44,435 bases of DNA from SZUA-252 sp035716005 (GTDB taxonomy: Bacteria; Eisenbacteria; RBG-16-71-46; SZUA-252), in NCBI GenBank assembly GCA_035716005.1, contig DASTKG010000027.1:1-44435 (forward strand), read 5' to 3'. Each line of letters starts with the position of its first letter. Within the stretch, counting starts at the first letter, position 1. Made by a program: the position numbers and the translations under genes. The notes beneath the pieces are model-generated. The model had not been told where the DNA came from, did no database searches, and saw only the letters and a list, made by a program, of their open reading frames with translations. Of the stretch, positions 40,528-44,435 are shown in pieces.

Positions 40528-40620
40528 ATGGTGATGAAGATCGTGCTGTGGGGGCTGGTGGTGGCCTTCGGCCTCATGTGGCTCTCCCGCCGCGCCGGAA
40601 ACAAGCGCCGGGCGCGCTAG
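40528..40620 (+). CDS. 30-residue single-pass membrane microprotein at the end of the tad operon
   Basis: The frame encodes MVMKIVLWGLVVAFGLMWLS followed by a basic tail RRAGNKRRAR. It has one hydrophobic helix of about 16 residues with a positive C-terminus, giving N-out/C-in topology by the positive-inside rule. An ideal AAGGAGG site (40513-40519) lies 8 bases before the ATG. It sits between tadC (stop 40502) and the terminator at 40646. No homologue is known to me. It may be a small accessory of the pilus platform. Confidence 0.7.
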   Translation: MVMKIVLWGLVVAFGLMWLSRRAGNKRRAR

Positions 40621-40645
40621 TCCGACGATCGGGGTTCTTCCCCTC

Positions 40646-40675
40646 GGGGCCGTGCCGTCGGGCACGGCCCCTTTT
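40646..40675 (+). terminator. Intrinsic terminator of the tad operon
   Basis: GGGGCCGTGCC (40646-40656) pairs with GGCACGGCCCC (40661-40671) around a 4-base loop, followed by TTTT and then CGTTT. It is the clearest rho-independent terminator in the window. Confidence 0.88.
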
Positions 40676-40707
40676 CGTTTGGAATAGGCGACCGCCCCGG
40701 GGCGTAG

Positions 40708-40713
40708 TACATT
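40708..40713 (+). promoter_or_regulatory. Candidate -10 element of the ECF sigma gene, leaderless
   Basis: TACATT ends 9 bases before ATG 40723; no Shine-Dalgarno site is seen. An overlapping TAGTAC is an alternative. Confidence 0.35.
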
Positions 40714-40722
40714 CGGCCCCCG

Positions 40723-41334
40723 ATGACGGCCGCGCGACCCGATCGCTCGCAATTCGCCGACGATGAGCTGGTCCGCCGCGTCCGCGCGGGGGAGACGGAT
40801 GCGTTCGAGGAACTCGTCCGCCGAACCCGCCGCGACGGCTACCGGCTGGCGCGTCGCATTCTCCGCCGGCACGAGGACGCCGACGACGCGCTCCAGGACG
40901 CCTACGTGAAAGCGTTCCGGGCGCTCGATCGCTTCGAGGCGGGTCGCGCGTTCGGGCCCTGGTTCCTGACCATCGTGGCGCGGACGGCCCTCTCGGCGCT
41001 CCGCCACGGCAAGCGGCGGGCGTCCGCGTCGCTCGACGATCCCGGCCCGGAGGGAAGCGTGGCGCTCGCGGATCGGATCGCCGATCCGACGCAGGATCCG
41101 GCGGTTCTGGAGGAGAGGCTCCTCGCGGAGCGGGCGTTCGAATCGCTCTCCGAGGAGCATCGCGCGGTCCTGGCGCTCCGCGTGGACGGCGATCTCTCCT
41201 ATGCGGACATCGCGTCGTCGCTCGAGATCCCGCTCGGCACGGTCATGTCGCGATTGGCCCGCGCCCGCGAGGCCCTGCTGGAACGAATGCGTGAACTCTC
41301 TCCCAAGGGACGAACGGCGGATCCCCGACGATGA
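40723..41334 (+). CDS. ECF-family RNA polymerase sigma factor
   Basis: This 203-residue protein has sigma-70 region 2 (about 28-95; DAFEELVRRTRRDGYRLARRIL, ADDALQDAYVKAFRAL) and region 4 (about 145-190; LSEEHRAVLALRVDGDLSYADIASSLEIPLGTVMSRLARARE). A linker without region 3 lies between. It would direct RNA polymerase to a stress or envelope regulon. It overlaps the anti-sigma gene by 4 bases (ATGA), the standard arrangement for a sigma/anti-sigma pair. Confidence 0.95.
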   Translation: MTAARPDRSQFADDELVRRVRAGETDAFEELVRRTRRDGYRLARRILRRHEDADDALQDAYVKAFRALDRFEAGRAFGPWFLTIVARTALSALRHGKRRASASLDDPGPEGSVALADRIADPTQDPAVLEERLLAERAFESLSEEHRAVLALRVDGDLSYADIASSLEIPLGTVMSRLARAREALLERMRELSPKGRTADPRR

Positions 41335-42521
41335 CCAACCATCCCACCAGCGAGGAGCTCTTCGCCTTCCGCGACGGGGAGCTCGGGCTCGAGAAGCGCG
41401 GGCTCGTGGAAGCCCACGTCCTCTCCTGCAGCGCGTGCCTGTCGCGGCTCGACGAGATGTCGGACGCCGAGGGAATGCTCCGCCAGCGGCACGCCGAGCC
41501 CGACGAGAGCTACTTCGACACGATGACGCAGTCGGTGATGTCGCGCGTGGCGCCGGGAGGGCGGGAGGCGCCGCGGTCGGCGCCGGCGCCGGCCCGGACC
41601 GACGATTCTCCGGTCGCGCGCGAAACACCGGCGGCGCGCGGCATCGCCGCCGAAACGCCCGGCGTCCGCCCCGGACGCCGGCGAAGCCTGGAGGACGAGC
41701 CGCGAGGCCGGGCGCCCCGCCTTCCGTGGCCCGCCATCGTCTCCGCGGTCTCCGCGGCGGCCGCCGTGCTCGTGGTCGTCGTGCTCCTCTTCCAGCGTCA
41801 GGACGCGTGGCGTCATGCCCCCGAGCCCGCGGTGGTGGGCCTCGGGAAGGACGCCGGCGGGGAATCGAAGGAGGCGACGCCTGCCCTCCCGGCCCCGGCG
41901 GAGCCGGGGGCTCCGGAGGAGCCGGGCGCTCCCGCGGAGCAGGCCCCGGTCGGTAAGATGGAGGCGTCGGCGAAGAGCGATGAGGCGCTGGCGCCCGTCG
42001 CGTCCTCGACCGGGCAGACGACCGCGGCGAATCGGCCGGAGACCGAGATCCGCACCGAGAACGCGGCCGACGCCGCGTCCGAGCTCGCGCTTCGGAAGTC
42101 GGCGGCGGCCGCGGCCGCGCCGGAAGCCGCGGAGCGCGCCCGAACCGAGGCCGAACCCCAGGCTCCGGCCGCGGGCGCCGGCGCGGAGGGAGAATCGGCC
42201 TTCGCGCCGATCGCCGCGCGCTACGGACTTCCCCTCCTCTACGATCCCTCGAGCGTGTCGAGCGACGCGCTCCTGAAGGCCGAGCCCGACTTGCGGTTCA
42301 TCTATCAGACCGGCCGCGCGGGAGAGGATTCGGCCCGCGTGCGGCTCTATCTGGCCGAGGCCGCGCGCGCCCGCGCCGGCGACTCGCCCGACACCGAGAC
42401 GTTCGACACGATCGTCCACCACTACCAGCGCGCCGTTCGACTCGCCCGCGATCCCGAAACCGCGCGCATGGCGATGAAACGCCTCGAGGACTTCGTCTCC
42501 CGGAACGCCCCGCCGCGCTGA
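41331..42521 (+). CDS. Membrane-spanning anti-sigma factor with zinc-finger domain
   Basis: This 396-residue protein begins with a zinc-binding anti-sigma domain: His29, Cys33 and Cys36 in HVLSCSACLSRL. A Pro/Arg-rich linker and one membrane helix follow (about 126-148; AIVSAVSAAAAVLVVVVLLF). A long Ala/Pro/Glu-rich periplasmic stretch (about 165-290) comes next, then a more ordered helical end (about 290-396) containing YGLPLLYDPSSVSSDALLKAEPD. The domain should hold the sigma factor at the membrane until a signal releases it; the large outer part is the probable sensor. It overlaps the sigma gene (ATGA). Confidence 0.88.
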   Translation: MTNHPTSEELFAFRDGELGLEKRGLVEAHVLSCSACLSRLDEMSDAEGMLRQRHAEPDESYFDTMTQSVMSRVAPGGREAPRSAPAPARTDDSPVARETPAARGIAAETPGVRPGRRRSLEDEPRGRAPRLPWPAIVSAVSAAAAVLVVVVLLFQRQDAWRHAPEPAVVGLGKDAGGESKEATPALPAPAEPGAPEEPGAPAEQAPVGKMEASAKSDEALAPVASSTGQTTAANRPETEIRTENAADAASELALRKSAAAAAAPEAAERARTEAEPQAPAAGAGAEGESAFAPIAARYGLPLLYDPSSVSSDALLKAEPDLRFIYQTGRAGEDSARVRLYLAEAARARAGDSPDTETFDTIVHHYQRAVRLARDPETARMAMKRLEDFVSRNAPPR

Positions 42522-42537
42522 GCCCGCCCCCGCGACG

Positions 42538-42562
42538 GGCGCGCCGCGGCATCGAGCGCGCC
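42538..42562. terminator. Possible terminator between convergent anti-sigma and alkD-like genes
   Basis: GGCGCGC (42538-42544) can pair with GCGCGCC (42556-42562) with an 11-base loop, between the two stops at 42521 and 42570. The sequence is so GC-rich that other pairings are possible. Confidence 0.35.
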
Positions 42563-42569
42563 GAGCGTG

Positions 42570-43310
42570 CTAGCCCCGCTTCTCCTTCGCCGCCCGCTTC
42601 GCCCGCGCCGACTTCTTCCCGCCCGCGCGTCCCGCGTCCCGCCGCCCGCGCTGCTCGATCCCTTCCCGAATGGCCGCCTCGGCCGGCGCCAGCGTTCCGC
42701 CGCTCTCCCCGTAGTCGACCTCCACCCTCCCGATCCGTCGAGCCGCCTCGAGGGCCTCCTCCGTCAGGGAGGCGCGCCCGATTCCGATCGCGATGAGGGC
42801 CATGTTCATGGCGTCCCGCACGCGATTCGAAGCGCCGCCGATCTCCCGTTCGATGACCTCGAGGTCCTTCGCGAAGGCCGCGTCGGGAATGTCGGCGCGC
42901 TCGATGGCGTGGAGCGCGCGGATCATCCATCCCGCCCGGGCGGTCCACTCGACGGGGGAGGCGATCCACTCGGCGGAAAGCGCCCGCGCGGCCCTGGCGT
43001 GCCAGGCCCAGCGGGCGAAGAGATCGGCGATGACCGCGTTGTCGAGCGTGCCCGCCCAGGCGCGCATGCGGGCCTGGGTGACGCCCCGCTCGCCCACGAC
43101 CAGCGTGGCGAGGATCCGCGCGTCGTGGTTCCCGGTCGCCCAGAGGGAATCGGCGAGCGAGGCCGAGGTGCCCGCGCGCTTCGCCAGGTCGCGGAGATGG
43201 CCGAACGCCACGCCGTACGACGCCCCGGCGATTCCGTGCTTCGCGTAGAGCTCGCGGTTCTCGGCGAGGCCCATCGTCTCGAGGAGCGCGAGAACCTGCT
43301 CGAGCGTCAC
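42570..43310 (-). CDS. DNA alkylation repair protein, AlkD-like HEAT family
   Basis: This 246-residue all-helical protein begins VTLEQVLALLETMG and continues ELYAKHGIAGASYGVAFGHLRDLAKRAG, the start of AlkD-type DNA glycosylase HEAT repeats. Later come ATGNHDARILATLVV and RDAMNMALIAIG. The family removes alkylated bases such as 3-methyladenine and 7-methylguanine. The Lys/Arg-rich tail (GKKSARAKRAAKEKRG) may add DNA affinity. GTG 43310 overlaps the ABC permease stop (GTGA). The frame is open upstream through the permease gene, which is a shadow. Confidence 0.82.
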   Translation of the reverse strand: MTLEQVLALLETMGLAENRELYAKHGIAGASYGVAFGHLRDLAKRAGTSASLADSLWATGNHDARILATLVVGERGVTQARMRAWAGTLDNAVIADLFARWAWHARAARALSAEWIASPVEWTARAGWMIRALHAIERADIPDAAFAKDLEVIEREIGGASNRVRDAMNMALIAIGIGRASLTEEALEAARRIGRVEVDYGESGGTLAPAEAAIREGIEQRGRRDAGRAGGKKSARAKRAAKEKRG

Positions 43311-44095
43311 GGAACCAGCCGCTTCTTCATTCGGTGGAGCGCGAGAATCCCGAAGAGGAGCGCTCCGATCCCGAGATAGGCCACGCTCGCGACGAGCGCC
43401 GGGCTCGCGATGCCGAGCGTCGCCGCGCGGACGAGGAAGGAGACGTGCGTCAGGGGGAGGCTCCAGGCGATCGGCTGCGCCCAGGAGGGGAGGACCTCCA
43501 CCGGGAAGAACGTTCCTCCGAAGGTGAACATGGGGAGGATGAAGAGCGACATCGGCACGTTGAAGTGGGAGATGTTCTTCACCAGCGACGTGACGACGAG
43601 CCCCACGCCGGCGAAGAAGAGCCCGGCGAGCGCGGCGACCGGCAGGACGAGGAGCCCCGACGGCCACGCCACGAGCCCGAACGAGGCGATGACGCCGAGC
43701 ATGATGATCGACGCCAGCACCGACCGGGACGCCGCGTAGAGCATCTCGCCGAGGATCACGTCCTCGACCAGAAGGGGCGTGGCGAGGATGGCGTCGAACG
43801 TCTTCTGGTAGTACATGCGGATGTAGGAGGAGTAGGTCGTCTCGAAGTACGACCAGAAGAGGATCGCCACCGCGGTCGTGCCCGGCGCGAGGAAGCGGAT
43901 GTAGGGAACGACCTGGCCCTCGTAGCGGACCTCGTGCACGAGGCTCCCGAGCCCGAGCCCGAACGCGAGCAGGTAGAGGACCGGCTCGATGATGGCGGGG
44001 AGTGCCTCGATCGGAAGGGTCACCAGGAAGACGTCGGCGTTCCGGCGCCAGACCTTCGTCGCCCGCCACGAGATGTTCCGGAGGAGTCCGTTCAT
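43307..44095 (-). CDS. ABC-2 type exporter permease (NodJ/DrrB-like)
   Basis: This 262-residue inner-membrane protein has six hydrophobic segments. It shows the ABC-2 conserved region FTFGGTFFPVEVLPSWAQPIAWSLPLTHVSFLVRA (about 185-220) and DAILATPLLVEDVILGEML. It pairs with the ATPase that starts outside the window. Substrates of the family include lipo-oligosaccharides and antibiotics; none can be assigned. It lies 10 bases after the ATPase and overlaps the AlkD-like gene by 4 bases. Confidence 0.93.
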   Translation of the reverse strand: MNGLLRNISWRATKVWRRNADVFLVTLPIEALPAIIEPVLYLLAFGLGLGSLVHEVRYEGQVVPYIRFLAPGTTAVAILFWSYFETTYSSYIRMYYQKTFDAILATPLLVEDVILGEMLYAASRSVLASIIMLGVIASFGLVAWPSGLLVLPVAALAGLFFAGVGLVVTSLVKNISHFNVPMSLFILPMFTFGGTFFPVEVLPSWAQPIAWSLPLTHVSFLVRAATLGIASPALVASVAYLGIGALLFGILALHRMKKRLVP

Positions 44096-44105
44096 CGCGT
44101 CCCGC

Positions 44106-44435
44106 TCACTCCCGGAGCGCCCGCCCCGTCCGCTTCAGGAAGACGTCCTCCAGCGTGGCTCGCCGGATCTGGCGCTCCTGCCGGGGAAAGCGCTCCTCGA
44201 AGAGACGCTCCGCGGCCTCCGCGTCCTCCGGGTAGACGAAGAGGCGGTCCCCGATCTCCTCCACGCGGCCCGGAAGCGCGCGCGCCGCCGCCGCCACCTC
44301 GGGCGTGTGGTTCCAGGCCTCGATGACGGTCTGTCCCACCTCCCGCGCGATGACCTCCGCCGGCGAGCCGTCGAGCAGGATCTTCCCGTTGTCGACGAGG
44401 ATGACGCGATCGCAGAGCTGGGAGGCCTCCTCCAT
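44106..44435 (-). CDS. ABC transporter ATP-binding protein, C-terminal part (runs off the window)
   Basis: The visible 109 residues begin MEEASQLCDRVILVDNGKILLDGSP. This is the end of an ABC ATPase domain just after the H-loop region, as in NodI/CcmA-type exporters. A C-terminal regulatory domain follows (about 30-109; TVIEAW to DVFLKRTGRALRE). The Walker A, signature and Walker B motifs lie beyond base 44435. It is the partner of the permease at 43307-44095. Confidence 0.9.
   Translation of the reverse strand: MEEASQLCDRVILVDNGKILLDGSPAEVIAREVGQTVIEAWNHTPEVAAAARALPGRVEEIGDRLFVYPEDAEAAERLFEERFPRQERQIRRATLEDVFLKRTGRALRE

Noticed and set aside
1..44435. tRNA, rRNA, CRISPR arrays, insertion sequences, prophage or integration sites
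   Set aside because: Scanned for by eye on both strands; no cloverleaf-like sequence, regular repeat-spacer pattern, transposase or integrase was seen. Short tRNA-like elements could still be missed without a search tool.

Overview
The window is 44.4 kb of gene-dense, very GC-rich bacterial chromosome, with G or C at most third codon positions and many GTG starts. It has no rRNA, tRNA, CRISPR array, insertion sequence or phage gene that I could recognise. Several traits suggest a high-GC member of the FCB-associated candidate phyla (Eisenbacteria- or Gemmatimonadota-like): a C-terminal FlgD/Por-type tail on a secreted protease, a PknB-type kinase fused to a TPR region, OmpA proteins with calcium-binding repeats, and an Flp pilus. 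Acidobacteriota or Myxococcota cannot be excluded without a phylogeny.

Layout. (1) 1-2901, +: the end of an acyl-CoA carboxylase / leucine degradation operon, with a biotin carboxylase, a separate biotin carrier and HMG-CoA lyase, joined by 4-base GTGA overlaps. (2) 2807-5379, -: a CPA2 cation/proton antiporter followed by a saccharopine-dehydrogenase-like enzyme. (3) 5495-9285: a periplasmic TPR protein, a PPK2 polyphosphate kinase and a large secreted M43 metalloprotease whose catalytic domain is duplicated in tandem. (4) 9703-14766: a Ser/Thr kinase with TPRs, convergent with two paralogous OmpA/thrombospondin-3-repeat envelope proteins. (5) 14915-21344, +: a HerA-like ATPase (DUF853), a DUF4242 protein, a GNAT enzyme coupled to a BoxB/PaaA-like di-iron protein, a SnoaL-like lipoprotein and an M3-like metallopeptidase. 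(6) 21375-27214: a PQQ-type sugar dehydrogenase, a secreted His/Tyr/Asp-rich protein, a membrane protein, a beta-barrel protein, an exported alpha/beta hydrolase and a PdxH-like oxidase. (7) 27301-31184: a two-nuclease-domain DUF2779 protein coupled to a secreted LamG/DUF1080-like protein, then an M20 dipeptidase. (8) 31569-40620, +: a compact tad/cpa locus for an Flp pilus, headed by a 59-residue pilin behind a sigma-54-like promoter and ending with a 30-residue membrane microprotein and a clear intrinsic terminator. (9) 40723-42521, +: an ECF sigma factor and its anti-sigma factor. (10) 42570-44435, -: an ABC-2 exporter coupled to an AlkD-like DNA alkylation repair protein; its ATPase runs off the window.

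How the parts work together. The tad locus is the only complete multi-gene machine: pilin, prepilin peptidase, minor pseudopilins, secretin, localisation ATPase, motor ATPase and two platform proteins are all present and mostly translationally coupled. A pattern running through the window is a TGn-extended -10 element (TAnnnT) placed exactly 6, or 9, bases before start codons that have no Shine-Dalgarno sequence. This predicts leaderless mRNAs for about seven genes, while other genes carry ordinary AGGAG sites. The most unusual single items are the leader upstream of the pilin, the 30-residue microprotein, the two-nuclease DUF2779 protein, the internally duplicated M43 protease, and the carboxylase alpha chain split in two at a point one base away from fusion.
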